Assembly: GCA_018806915.1 (NCBI GenBank)
Contig: JAGKQI010000086.1
Coordinates: 1 to 64,000, forward strand
Length of the DNA: 64,000 nt
Source: Phytophthora colocasiae
Lineage: Eukaryota; Oomycota; Peronosporomycetes; Peronosporales; Peronosporaceae
Reading direction: 5' to 3'
Part shown: positions 8,935-21,450 of the stretch, piece by piece
Numbering within the stretch: the first letter of the stretch is position 1
Layout of the letters: each line of letters opens with the position of its first letter
Notes under the pieces: generated by a model
Databases searched by the model: none
What the model saw: only the letters and a program-made list of their open reading frames with translations
What the model was told of the DNA's origin: nothing
Program-made: the position numbers and the translations under genes

Positions 8935-11238
8935 ATGTCCGATCCGCCTTCCTCGCCCCCTTTGACGCCGAGAACGCCTTCGAGCGAGCACTCGATCCGA
9001 TCCGCTCGATCCACCACCTCACGCTTCTCAATCCCTGGGGTAAACCCTGAGCTGGTCACCTTGCAAGCGAGACTGGCCCATAGCCAACGGATGCGCGAAA
9101 CCTTGAGTCGCGATCGGGACCACCTAGACGACACCGTTCGCCGGTTGCGATCCGACATGGAGGATATGGAGCGCTTCCGGGACGACCAGGCGGAGGAGAT
9201 TTTGCGGCTGAACGCCGAAATCGCTCATCTGCGATCGGGAACCGGAGATGTTATCGGTGGGGACGTGATCGCCGCCTTGCAGGATCAGCGGGCCCAGCAC
9301 GACGCCGAACGACGGGAGTCTGAGCAGCAACTGGCCCGGATCCAGGCGCGGCTAGACTCTGCGCTCGAGGATCTCGACTTCCGGTTGGCCGAACTTCGCA
9401 TAGCCGGGGAGACGGAGATTGAACTCCGGGATGAGCTTCAGGATCGCGAACGGGAACTTGCCGCCGTGCGTCATGACCTGACCCTAACTCAGCGTAGCCT
9501 TGATCGCTGGCAGAGGAACGATTCCTCCCAAGGTCCACAAGCGGCTATGGCCATACCCGCTGATCACACTCGCCCGACGACAGAGGAAGCTCGGTTGAGG
9601 TTGGAGTTGACGCGGACCCAAGCGGAGTTGCTCGCCGCTCGAGCCGAAGTCGCGTACCTGGAACGCGAAGCAGAGGATCACCAGACTGAACTGGCTCGGG
9701 CACACCTCGCCTTGGAGGACGTATCCGCACCGGATTCTCGCGCCCCGCCTTTGGGTGCAACTGCCGATGCCGCCGTATCCAGCCTGGAGCAAGATCTGGC
9801 AGACGCCTTGGGAAATCTGGAAATAGTTCAGCACGACCGAGACCAGCTCTCCGTCCAGCATCGTGCCGCAATGGTCGAGCGGGATCAGGCCGTCGCAGAC
9901 CTGGACCAGGCCCGCCTCGACCGGGATCAGGCGACGCAAGATCTCAATCGAGTCACGGTGGATCGTGATCGAATCCAGGTCGACCTGGACGACGCCACCC
10001 AAGATCGTTTATCGGCCCTCGCGGACCTTGACGTGGCCCGTTCCGCCCGGGATGCGGCGACACAGGAACTCGACCAACTCCAGCGACAGAACGCAGAGCT
10101 TCGATAGGCTTATCAGGAGCTGGACGCTGATTATGCCGAAGCCGAACAACAGCTGCATCACGCCGAGGATTCCTCTGCTCGGTTGTCCTCGTGGATCGCG
10201 GATCGACGGGCGGCTCGTGCCACCAAACGATCTCGAAGCGCCTCCGCTTCCCCGGCCGTTCCTCCTTCCTCACGCAAGCGTCCAGCTCGGAGCTCCTCAG
10301 CCCCCCGTGATCTAAGACCTGCGGCTACCGAAGCCCCCGGATCAACCCATCCTGTCCCACCAACGGTGGTTCCGTCCTCGGCAGGATCAACGGCGAGCCC
10401 GCTGGATCTGTCGCCTCTTTCATTCCAGGGTACGATCGGCAGTGTACCTTCGCGGCCGCTGACATCGTGCCTTGGGATCCGCAGGTGATCGGGCAGTATT
10501 CGATCGTGGGTCTGATTGCCAGTTCTCTGGGCAAACGGTTGTTGATCCCTTTGGGTTGGCTGTTCCCTTCCCAGATACAGGTCGGGCCTGCACCGACCCC
10601 CGGCACCGAATACCTCCACGAGTTGATCACGGGCGTGAACGTGCTTGATCTGCTGGCTCTGGAGCCGTGGAACGACTTCGCGAACCCGGGTCCCCTCACG
10701 TTCGACCTCGATTTGCATGAGAGGGAGGGAACACCCCTCGCGGCCGTGGCCGCCACCTATCGCGTCCTGGAGGAACGGCACCGTCAGGCGTTTTGGGAGT
10801 CCAACCATAACATCGAGATCACCTCTGCCATGCAAGATGCGGATCTCGAACTGCAGCGGTATTACGTCGCTCGCAAGGCCAGGCGGAGTCGTGCTGGGTC
10901 TGCTTGGCGCCAATTTCGCCTCTTCCTTCCCCGCCATGATGCGCGACCAGTGGTTCGATCTCGACATCCTGTTGGATCCGTTCTTCCTTTACCTCCCCAT
11001 TCCGGCAGAGGATGCGGTTCGTTGGTATCCCGGCGTGGTCTCTCGGCGTGCCAACCAGGCGGATCCCAACGCGAACGTCCCAGAGCCGGCGAACCTGATC
11101 GAGGCTCTGGAGGAGTGTGACGAGGCGGATCCGTGGCGCAACCAGTATCGGCAAGACCCGCTCAACCACCCCGCTACCAGGATCCCCCGCCTCATCGGCA
11201 AGTTCAATCCTCCTCCTGCTGGGGCCGCTTCTCCGTAA
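8935..11238 (+). pseudogene. antisense ORF (aORF) of element B: coiled-coil protein
   Basis: Homologue of the antisense ORF in A, colinear over its whole length. The chosen ATG at 8935 gives MSDPPSSPP. A Met at 8794 within the LTR is also in frame. Residues 1-390 are Ser/Pro-rich and then Glu/Arg/Leu-rich heptads. The TAG at 10105-10107 is shared with A. A basic Arg/Ser segment follows, then the frame changes across the putative intron at 10307-10428. The C-terminal part again has WDPQVIGQY. Near 10915 B has an extra frameshift that A lacks, so the end (from SFPAMM) is in another frame to 11238. Relative to A it shows substitutions in every segment, so it is an independent copy. Function unknown. 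Confidence 0.75.
10307..10428 (+). other. putative 122-nt GT-AG intron in the antisense ORF (copy B)
   Basis: Runs from GTGATC at 10307 to the acceptor TTTCATTCCAG at 10428. Splicing joins a codon as C+GG and moves reading into the frame that encodes YDRQCTFAAADIVPWDP. Introns in an antisense transcript would not be lost on retrotransposition, because the genomic RNA is the other strand. Confidence 0.5.
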
Positions 11239-11590
11239 GTCGTGCTAACTTCGATCACCTGCAGCAAGGCACGGGGCTTTTCCCCGAGTTCGGATTCGGA
11301 ACCCCATCTAGGGCCGTTCTACATTCTTCCATCTCCATTCGTAATTCTCATAATCTCCACTCGTAATCCGTAATCTCCATTCCCACAGTCATTCCATCGT
11401 ACTCTATCATTTTCGGAATGTGATCCCCTTTCATCTCCATCTCGACATCCCGGATCACCATCTTCCACCGTCAAATTCCCTACGCACATGCATATACACA
11501 AATATAAAACTCTCGCTCTGATCTGGATTCTCCTCCACATCAGCTTCTTCGATCCCGGCGAGGTAACCCTGTCACCTCGCCTGGCTTCCC

Positions 11591-14500
11591 TTACACTTCT
11601 TCATGCGACTGCATCACGCCGAACCGGTTCCGATTAGCATGGTCACGTAGGAACGCGCTCAATATGGCCCCACAGTTAAGATCAGCTTCGTCGACCCACG
11701 TTGGCTCATCATAACCGACCCAGTGCACCAGGAACTCACGGTAGATCCGGCCGTAGCGAGTTCGTTTCCCACTTCGCATGTCCGAGATCCGTGCGACTTC
11801 GTACTCATCGGCATCCAGATCTGGAACCCAACTGTCCTCCGGAAGGAGGATCTCATCGAAATCGAGCCGATCTGCTTCATCTACCGTCAACTCGATCCGC
11901 GGTCGATCCGGAAAATTCCGTACCAGCTTTAGCTTAGAGACATGAACCACCGGAAAGATATGGTAATCAGAGCCCGCGATCTCCAGCTTGATCGTGAATT
12001 CATTGAGCTTCTCTGCAACACGGAACGGGCCATGCCAAAGGTGGGCGAGTTTACGGGCATACCCTTCCTTCACACGATCTAGATACAGCCAAACTCGTGA
12101 TCCAGCTTCGATCTGATGCGGATCGACATCCTCATTGTGCCGATCAGCTCGGTCCGCGATCGCCTCTCGCAGCTTAGCGTTGACCTGTTCTCTCGACTGC
12201 TGGTAGTATCTCTGAACGCGATATCTCCACCGTCTTGGATCGCGATCGTGGCGTCTGGTCGACCCGATCGGGATCGTTGCTTCCAACGTCGATCTTGGAT
12301 CCCATCCGTGTACCAAATAGTGAGGGGTATCTCCCCGGACCCGATCGTGAGCCGTGTTAATGGCGAAAGTCAATCTCTCCGCGTATTCATCCCAGTCCTT
12401 TTGATCGAGATCTTGAACATACATCTTGATCGCCCTAGTCGCCGTTTGCAATTCATCCGTTCCGCAAAGTCCCATTGGCCTGTGGTCGGTAGGGCATCGT
12501 TGCCCGTTGTCGCTGCCCCAGGATCCTATTGAACGATCTGAAGAAGTCGGACATGAAGCCCGGTTCTCGATCGTGCCTGATCATCTCGCTAGCACCAAAT
12601 CTGCGGAACACGCATTCTTCATAAGATTCCGCGACGGTCTGGGCCGATCGGGAGGAACTAGCCTTTGCGATCACATATCCCGTGAACAGATCTACCCAGA
12701 TCAGTAGTTCAGTATTGCCTTTGTTGGATCTGGGCAGAGAGGGTATGTGATCCATTGCTATGATCTGGAATGGGTATGTCGCTTGCAGATTCCCAGGTGA
12801 CTCGCCCCGGATCGTGGGTCTCCCCTTTCCGGTCTCACAGTCTACACACTCGCCTACGTATCGCTGCACGCTCCGATATAATCCCCTCCAGTGGAAGTGA
12901 TCTCGGATCCGCTGATAAGTTCGTCCGATCCCTTGATGTCCACCTTCCAGAGTCGTATGGTAGTGGTGGAGGACATCCTGCTGTAGCGTTTCTGAGACCA
13001 CAAGTCTCATCAGGCGATCGCGATCCCCACTTGATCTCGGCCCTGGTGGGCAGTAAAATAGCAGATCCTGTTCATCTACCTCGTACTCGGAAGCGATCTT
13101 GGCGTAGGATCCAGATTCGGCTCGAGTAAGATCCGCGATCTGCCCAGCCAGGTACTTCTTTAGTCTGACGATCCAGACCTCCTCGTCCTGGGCTCGCCTG
13201 ATCCGATCCACCCGCAACTCCCGGATCAGTTCCTCTTGCAGGACGGCGGCCTCGGGTCGCGCTCGGGCTGCATCCGTGGCTACGGCCGACACCTGCACTG
13301 TTCGATCTTCCACTCGAGGGATCAACACCTCATCAAGCCGATTTAGGGTGACCAGATCGCACCGATCTGCCTCATCGTGGACCTCGATCCCGCTTCCTCG
13401 CTGCAGCGCGGCACTCGCCAAGCTGTCTGCGCTCCCATTCCAATCTCTCTTCACATGGACTAGCTCATGATCTCCCCATTTTCGCAAGTGATCCAGCACC
13501 TTCTGTTTCAGTAGCGTCAATCCTGGTGCCTTACAGTCGATCTCGCCCCGGACTTGTCGGATCGCCAGGTTCGAGTCGCCACAGACGCCCAAACGGCGGC
13601 GTTCTAACTGTGCAATCATGCTGAGACCTAGCAAGAGTCCACGGTATTCCGCTTCATTGACAGTAAGACTCTCCGCATAGTCTGATCTAGCCTTGATCAC
13701 TTTCCACTCCGGCAAACTCCACACGATCGCGCTGAAAGCGCCTCCTCCTCGTTTCACGCGTGCCGATCCGTCGAAACTTATTACCCATAGCTCCTCACCT
13801 GGGTCTACGGTGGGAATCGGCATCTGGATCTTACGTCTTGGTTCCTTCCGTGGCGCGATCACGATCAGGGCTTCGTCGATCTCGGATCTAGGCGTTATAT
13901 TAGCTGCGATCGCCCCCAGTATTTCATCCTCTCCCTTCGTACACTTCGTGATCTTGAGCGTCCATGCGGATAGAAGTGCAGACCATTGTCCTAGGCGTCC
14001 TTGGAGGCCAGCAGACTTGAACAGCCAGGCAAGCGTGGAATGTCGGGTTAGGACCTTGATCCGGCGTCCCACCAACAAGGTGTAATGTAGATCCAAGATC
14101 CGAAGTAGCGCCAACACCTCCTTTTCGGCGACATTATAATTCAGCTCGTTTGTCTTCAAGGTTCGGCTGGCGAACGTGACCGGGTGGTAGATCTGGTCGT
14201 GTTCTTGCATTAGTGCGGCGGAAATCGCCCAGTCACTGGCATACACGATCACCACGGGTAACTTCGTCATGTCGAAGTGGCGAAGGATCAGGGTCGACGC
14301 GATCTTGGTTTTCAGGGCTGTAAACGCCCTGTGTGCCCTACCCCACTTTTCGTCGCCAGCCCTTTGGGCCAGATTGGCTTCGACCTTGCTTGAACAGGGG
14401 GGAGGCGTCGCCCCCAAGTCAGGATCCGGTGTACTATTCCCCTTTTGAGTCAAGGTGTCGGGTGATCCATCCTGATTCGACTTAAGCGCCACGGGATCTC

Positions 14501-17294
14501 GATTGATCGGGTCCATACCATCCATGATCTTTCGAAGATCTGGTCGCTTCTTCAGTTCTGCGAACTCCACTTCACGTAGTTCATATAGGACCGATGCATA
14601 GATCGCATAGTCCTCGATGAACCGACTATAGTAATTCAAACTTCCCAGGAACGATTGCATGGATCGGAGCGACCCAGGGAATGGCAGATCCGTCAGAGAC
14701 TTCAGGTCTTTCGGGTTTGCCTCCAATCCGTCGATCGACACTTTGTGTCCGAGATATTCCACCTTATCCATGCCCCAGAAGCTCTTCGCCACACTGATCG
14801 AGAGATTCCACTTATCACAGGCCTCCAATAGGTCTTCCACCCGATCGCACATTTGATCCCATGTTCCAGCCGTGATCAAGATATCGTCGATGTATGATCT
14901 CCGTCCTAGAACCGACGGGCGACCAGGATCCTCCGGGATTCCTGATTCAAACACATCTGCAGAGTCTTCCGTATTCCCTGACTGGGAGATCTTCAAAAAT
15001 CCATATAGGGCGTTGTCCACAAGACGTTGATAGATCTGAGGGGCGTTCTTCAGCCCGAACGGCATGCGATTCCACTCGAAGAGGCCGAACGGGGTGATGA
15101 AAGCTGAGATCGCGCGAGCTCGATCGGTCATTGACACGACCCAGAACCCACTCGCCATGTCTAATGAACAATACCACAGAACCTTGTCAAGATCTTCTAA
15201 CAGGTCATTGATCAGAGGCATTGGGTAGATCATCAGCCTCGTGAGACCGTTCACCAGCCGATAATCGATACATAGTCGGATGTCCACGCCGTTCTTCTTG
15301 ATGATCACCACGATCGGCGATGCCCATGGCGAGGTCGATGGCCGGATGATCTTGGCAGCTAGGAGTCCTTTGATGAGATCCGATACTTTCTCTCGGAATT
15401 GCGGCGCCACCTTCCGGACTCGTTGTGCAATCGGTTTTGCATCCCCCACGTCGATATCGCATATAACACCCTTGGCCGCCGGAGGAAGTGCGTTTCCCTT
15501 TCCGATCAGGAGATGTCGCTTCTTCCAAATAATCTGTCGAAGTTTCTCGATCTCCTCCGGGGTAGCCGATCCCGGATTTCCTACTTGCAGATCTTCGATC
15601 TTGACTTCTTCAGTGGTGGAGATCTGGATTTCTGGTACTACTGCGAGATTATCGGCTAGATCTTCGGCCGGAAAATCGCCACTTTCGTGTAAGTGGGTCT
15701 GATCGGCGTTCTCGATCCCTTCCGGAGATGTCGGATCGGGTTCATCCGTTGATTGATCGCGCAGCCTATCGTCCTTGGATGTCGAGATCGGGGTGTCTTT
15801 AACCATGGGGACGGCATCGGCGTCGGATTCATGTTTGATCTCGATTTGAAAATCTGGTTTTTCTGTTTTTACCTCGATCTCTTCTTCGCATGTCCGATCT
15901 GTCCGATCTGGGGCCTGATCTGGCAAGCTCTCATTCGTCTCAGTCTCACCGCCCCCAGCTTCGCCACTCGGGGTCCTGTCGGAAATGATCGTGATCGGTG
16001 GGGTATTCATGGGATCCTGTTTGGGTTCAAGGAAAGTGACCTTGACTTCGGCTGCGTCGGTCGATCGGGTTGATGATCGAGATTCCAATGTCGATATCGG
16101 TGCAGGATCAAAATCGGTCTTGGCCGTCCCACCTCGACGGAGTATAGATCGCGGCGTAACGTAGGTCGGCCGTTCGACCGACGGTAAGGGGATCTCTACG
16201 GTTTCCTGAGGTTCTGGTCTTGCGTCCTCAGTCACTTCTAGAGCTAGATTCTGCCACTCCATGTAACGCCGGGATCCGACCGACACAAACCCGGGGTATC
16301 GAGAAACTTTTTCTTGATCAAGTACCATTCCGACATGTGATCTGTGATCCAGTCGTAAAATCTTCTCGCTCAAATTCGTGATCACTAAGTACCGAGCTCG
16401 GCCGGGTCCATTTACCACGGTAGGTACCCATCGGTCGCCTCTAGTCACCCACAATTTCTCCGTCGCCGATAATTTCACTCTCGATGCGGTCTCTTCAGAT
16501 CCCCCAACTGGGATATGTAGATCTTCCTCCAATTTTACCGATCTTACCTTCTCCCCGTATAATCTCTTGCGACCACTAAGTGGGATTCCCACTTCATTAG
16601 GTAAGCACATCGATCCCTTCGCAAGATCCATCCGGACCCCAGCCGGGATCATGAAATCCATACCCAGGATCGCATCTTGCCCGGATAGATCCCCGATCCA
16701 AATATCGAAAAAGTAAACCAAGTATCCCGCAAGCGTGATCTTGATCCTCGTTCTTCCCTCGGTGGTGTACACATTATCACCGATCCCAACACACTCCTGT
16801 CTCTGACTAGTGTCAAAGTGGCACCCAACCTTACGAGCAAAGGTGGTATCCAAGATGGATACCTCGGCGCCAGTGTCCAGGAGCAAGATCGCTCTTTCAT
16901 GATTAATCTTGCCTGAGATCTTGGCTTGGCGGAACCATTTTCCTGGTGCGTGGTATTTCCAGTAACCCCTGGATTCTCCTTCCTTGAGCTCCAAGGCCAC
17001 TTCCGCACCAGATCGCGAGAACTCATCGATCCGGGGAAGACTCGCGATCTTAGCAGTATACGAATGCAACCTGCATGTATTACCGCGCAGATCCGAATTC
17101 TCCCTATCTTGATCTCTTGATTTCTTGTTCACATATGCATAGATGCAGTACTCAGAACGCTCGGCTCGTACCGGTTTCCAAACCGGCGAGCGTCCTAGTT
17201 TAACATCTTTTCCACCTTCTCGGGAAACAGTCCGGCATGTCGGGTCGGATCGTACCACTTGCGGATCTGGTTGTAGAATTCTTCCATGGGGCAT
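11591..17294 (-). pseudogene. pol polyprotein of element B (protease - RT - RNase H x2 - integrase - chromodomain), frameshifted in integrase
   Basis: An open frame runs from 17294 to 12453 (1613 codons) and continues in another frame from about 12475 to 11591. Retropepsin has LLDTGA at about residues 138-143. A long acidic Pro/Ser/Glu linker precedes the RT, which has YIDD. The first RNase H keeps YASDW but has TRHST. The second RNase H has all four acidic motifs. The integrase has a zinc region and core, followed by the HGPF module and a chromodomain. Against A, two 2-nt insertions near 12460 and 12477 shift the frame exactly at the third catalytic residue (NGTAER becomes NGTLRN). The Met at 17294 is probably not used. 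The frame overlaps the end of gag by about 100 nt and is entered by -1 frameshifting at 17198-17204. One change would not restore this copy, because gag also has a stop. Confidence 0.92.
17158..17204 (-). promoter_or_regulatory. -1 programmed frameshift signal between gag and pol (element B)
   Basis: On the minus strand the heptamer GTTAAAC (17204-17198) is read G TTA AAC in the gag frame, followed at once by the gag stop TAG (17197-17195). Five nucleotides after the heptamer a hairpin begins (17192-17158). Its outer stem is CGCTCG/CGAGCG, its inner stem is CCGGTT/AACCGG with a 4-nt loop, and a one-sided bulge separates them. GUUAAAC is an established slippery sequence in arteriviruses. pol is in the -1 frame and open across the site. 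The same arrangement is found in element E. Confidence 0.75.
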
Positions 17295-19504
17295 TCTCCA
17301 GCTTCATGGATCTCCCCACAACCACGGCATGTATATAGACAGCGATCCGTTGGGTGGCCCCTCTTTCCGCACTTGTCACAGGTTAGACGTCTCCAGCAGT
17401 CCAGATCCGTGTGCTTCCGCGATCCACAATGCGAACAGCGACCTCGATCGTGATCTGATTGTCTGCGATCCGTGATCCGGCCTCGGTCCTGCACGTTCGT
17501 GTGCGACCGCGACTGATCCTGTTGGTGGGGAGCGCCCCCAGCACCAATCGGCTTGTCTTCTGACGCGGCAAGATATATCCTCCGGAGATCGCCTTCAAAA
17601 TCGGATCCATCCGATCCGGATATTTCTTCTGATTCTGAGCTCGGATCTTGAGTTTGGATCGCCCGTACCACCGCTCGGGTGGGTGCTGCCGGGGCACTGG
17701 CCGGTGCCTTTTGTCTGTACTTCGATCCGAACGCAGATTTACGCTGTCTGCTTTTCGCCCGTTCCCGGGCACGGAGTACCTCCTCCAGCTCCTCGACGTC
17801 ACTCAGTCGGAGTAGGGTCAGCCGATCAGCTAACTCCGGATCTCCCAATGTCTCTATGTAGTGGTCCACATGTTCGCGGCGGGCCTTAGGGCTCCCGTCC
17901 TTGATCTTCAGTCTAGCACGTAAAGCCGCCACGTTGAGCCGGTAGAGATAATCGAGAGGGGTTTCTGCCGATCGCTTGCGAGCGTGATAGTATTGCCACG
18001 CGACCGACATACCCAACCCACAATATTGGGTCTGGAAACTGTCTAACAGATCTGCCCACTTGGTTTTCGTCGTTCGACTGAGCTGCCTGTACTAGTTCTT
18101 TGCCGGTCCCACCATCAAATCTGCAAACGTGAGGCATTTCTCTTCTTCCGTAGCCTGATCGCGCTGGAACGCTGACTTGACCTTACTGATCCAGGCCCGA
18201 GCGCGATCTTCGTCCAGATCTTTACCCGCAAAATCTTTCAGATCCGAGATCGCTGAGATCCGGACCCGCTGGATCATCGACGATCCTCCTTGACCGATCG
18301 CCGCGGATGCGATCGTGGCTCGGCTCGACATCTGTCCACCGGAACTTGGTATGCCCAGATCGTCCGGATCGTATTCCCATGCATCCGGATCCGAGGCCGT
18401 GACGGACTCCCCTTTGATCGGCGATCGGGGTGTCGCGAGATTCCGTTCTTTCAAGAAACGATCCATCGCCATTTGAAAGTAGTCGTCCAACTTGTTGCTC
18501 GATCCAGTGGAATTAGTCGTCGGCGCGGTCTGGTCCGTCCGGATCCGGCGATTTTCTTGCTGATCGGGCATCTTGACCTCCAGCTTCGCAGCCACCGATC
18601 GCGTATCCTGTTTCTTCATACGTGATTTCAGGAACTTGGCGCCGGAGAGCCCTAACGACATGCGTTGCAACCTTCTCGGGCTATCTGAGTCTGGTTCCGA
18701 GGTCGCTGACGCGTAGCATGACGACCCAGTCTGATAGCCTGGGTCGGGCGTCAGTAGGCGCTCGCCGACCAAGATCTTGAGGGAGTCGAATAGATCATGG
18801 GTCGCAGATTGAATCGCTTGCAGTTCCAAGTCAAATAGAGAGTTTGGGTCGAACTCTCCAGCCACCAAACCAGCTTCTTGGAGCAGATCAAGTAGGATCT
18901 TCACCGCGTTCAGGCGGTCAGAGTTAGTCCGGGGCTTCGACACTGGGCCGGTGAGGTTAATGATCTGGCGGACTTGTATGATCGTAAGAACAGGATCATT
19001 AAGCAAGGTCTCGCTTAGCCTCTTCCTGTAGTAGGCCTGTTCGATCGCGTCCTTGGTGATCGTTGATCCTGGGTTGATCACATCCTCTGGCTCTGAGTCT
19101 GGAGCCTTCAGTTTCGTCCGGGTGCTCTTGATCTTCTTTTTCTTGGTCGATCTTGAGGCAACAGTGGACTTGGTGAGCAGATTAGGTTTCAGCTTTGCTG
19201 ATTCCTTATCGCTCGTGTGCGGATCTCGATTCTCATCGAGATCCGCAATGGCCCTCGACGGGGCCTTGGGAGGAATTCGAGGTTTTTCTTCGAGATCTGG
19301 ATTGCGATCCAGGTCTGCCTCGTGCCTGTCAGTAGAGATCCTCCCAGAACTCTGCTGATCTGTGGATCTTTCCGTTTTAAGCGATGCCTCCGTCGATCCA
19401 ACATTCGTAGGCACTTCTTCCCCTTGTTCTTCTTTAATCTTGACATCTTCTTGGGACTCACGGTGATATCCGAAGTCACCAGAAGATCCGGGCACGCGCA
19501 CCAT
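17195..19504 (-). pseudogene. gag of element B, one premature TAG
   Basis: The structural polyprotein starts at the ATG at 19504, the first base after the LTR. It reads in one frame to the TAG at 17195, apart from a TAG at 18092-18094 where E has Trp (AKNWYRQL). N-terminal ~370 residues are charged and low-complexity. A retrotransposon gag domain with AWISK, GPAKN and ETPLDYLYRL follows. At the C-terminus are three zinc knuckles: two CX2CX4HX4C and one CX2CX3HX4C. The total of about 770 codons is long for a gypsy gag. pol follows through the frameshift signal at the stop. RNA packaging and particle assembly are inferred from the family. Confidence 0.88.
19486..19503 (-). other. tRNA primer-binding site of element B, overlapping the gag start
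   Basis: On the minus strand the sequence after the LTR is A then TGGTGCGCGTGCCCGGAT. Its complement ends CACGCGCACCA, as expected for a tRNA acceptor strand with discriminator A and CCA. The gag ATG shares its last two bases with the start of this site. The tRNA identity was not determined. Confidence 0.7.
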
Positions 19505-19925
19505 TGTGGTGGAGCGGATCTGGCCAAAATCTGGTTGAGGCCGATCGCGATCGCCACTTGCACCCAGACACCGACTAACGGAGGGGGTCCCCCGATGATC
19601 CGTGATCTTGTTGCGTGTAGTGTTCACCTTGTGTACCCGTCGGTAGGCGGGTTACGATCTTCCAGGTAACTTCTGAAGATGTCTTGGGACGAGAAGAAGG
19701 TCTTGGGTGACGCAGGGGTTTGAGGCAGCGTGGAAGTTCTTCACTCCACCTCGGGGTACTTGATCCCGGTCGTAGGCGGGTTCTCGAGCCTTGACCCGGG
19801 TGCCTGGTTCTTGATCCAGGTCTTCCAATAGTCCAATGTTCGGGAATTTAGTCCCTTCCTTTACGTTGCTTGCCGCTTCCGATAGCGGGGGTCTTGAGGG
19901 GGCGAGATTAGACTGGATCCTTAGG
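19505..19925 (-). repeat. 5' LTR of element B, inner part (split by element C)
   Basis: Reverse complement of the LTR end, beginning TGTGGTGGAGCGG on the plus strand next to the gag ATG. It is interrupted at TTAGG, where element C is inserted. It resumes at 25999. Confidence 0.92.
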
Positions 19926-20266
19926 TGTTGCAAAATATGGTGGCACCCACTCCTGAAGAAGACGTTAGGATGACCACCAGATCCTTTAAGCTGAGGAAGC
20001 TACGTTGAATGCAGGAACGAAGCAAGGATGAGGACAGTATTGCTCTGTTATCGTGTTTTTTCAGAGTGATGAAGAGGCAACTTTGGCAGTCGTTTTGAAA
20101 CTACTACCAGTGCCTGCTAGTTATAGAACTATGTAGATATGCAGACTGTGAAACCTCACAGCTTTCTCTCACCTTCTCGATTCCTGGCAAACGTTTTCTC
20201 CTGCCAATTTCGGCTACTATGAAAGTATCTTGCCCATACTGATCAAACATAGACCAATTGGTAACA
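19926..20266 (-). repeat. 3' LTR of element C (341 bp)
   Basis: Same length and, by eye, same sequence as the copy at 25658-25998. The purine-rich stretch AAGGGAGGTCG directly internal to it (minus strand, 20267-20280) is a good polypurine tract for plus-strand priming. Confidence 0.95.
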
Positions 20267-20286
20267 CGACCTCCCTTGGAAGAGAC

Positions 20287-21450
20287 CTACGTCGTGTGGA
20301 AAGGAGACACACTTCGATGAATTGTCATGGTAGATAATCCGCCCGCCCAGGAACCTGCTTGGTCGTCGTGAGTAACGTATAGTATACCAGCACGTTTTCC
20401 TTGCAATCGTTTGGAACCCCGCGGGTTCATTCCATTTAGTCGCCTTAGAAATCCCTTGATCAGACCAGGTACCGACTGTAAATTAGCCACTGGTTCCCAA
20501 GTGTAGTCATCGCTCGAACCGACCCACTTGCACTTGTATTCATCCAGCCCTTCCTTACTTAGTCGATGCTCCACAATATCCTCGATCAAATGTCCTTCGT
20601 CTCCGTCCTTCAATCGCACTGTAGGTACAACATTTCGTCGAGATTGAGAATCGTCTTTCCGAAAAGGCTTTAGATTCATAGTGTGAAATACCGGGTATAG
20701 CGTTACTTGCGATGGTAAATTCAATCGATATGAGGTACCCCCATGTTGTTTTTCAACTACTTCGTACGGTCCAATCCATTTGGGTGCCAATTTCCGCTTG
20801 AGTGCACCAGCATTTTCCACACTCAAATTTCTTGTAGATACAAGTACCATATCCCCTAGCTGGAAGGTTTGATCACGCCTTCCTTTGTCAAACTGTAACT
20901 TCATATTTCGCGCAACGTCGCGGATTTTTGCTTGAAGCTCACGCAGAATTTTTTCCATATGCAAAAGGAAAGTCGTGGATGCGTCCTTCGCCTTTTCTGG
21001 AGTTAGAACTTCATTGTGCACCGGCATCGGAGGATTGTATCCTAAGTCAGCGAAAAATGGTGTCATTTGAATACTGGCTTGATAATGCCTGTTGTATGCG
21101 AACTCGGCCAATGCCAAGTAGTCTGCCCAATCGTTCTTGTATCCACTCGCGTAGCTCCTAAGATAAGAAGCCAAAATCGCGTTGATACGCTCTACTTGTC
21201 CGTCCGTTCTCTGCTGATATGCAGCAGCCATCCTCAACTTGGTGCCGGTTAACCTAGCACATTCCTGCCAGAACTTCGAAGTAAACTTAGAATCTCTATC
21301 AGAAGTGATGTCGCGTGGAATCCCATGATATCGCACGTAGTGGTTTAGGAACAGTGAAGCGAATTCCTCTGCTGAGATTGTCGTATTCGTTTCAATAAAA
21401 TGCGCCCGTTTTGTTAGACGATCGGCAATCACAACAACCGCATCATTTCC
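20287..21450 (-). pseudogene. element C integrase core, GPY/F-like region and chromodomain
   Basis: 381 codons open from 21432, beginning at an integrase strand (IADRLTKRAHF). DSKFTS carries the second catalytic Asp and QRTDGQVERIN the Glu. A WIGPYEVVEK segment is the GPY/F module. The end has a chromodomain (EYKCKWVGS, TWEP). The first catalytic Asp (GMDFVTGLP) is in the preceding frame at about 21480. A 1-nt difference in an A-run near 21445 separates them. Catalytic residues are intact apart from this break. Confidence 0.9.

Noticed and set aside
10301..10310. -1 ribosomal slippage on the C6 run in the antisense ORF
   Set aside because: Slipping there reads CCG TGA and stops at once; the intron explanation gives an open frame.
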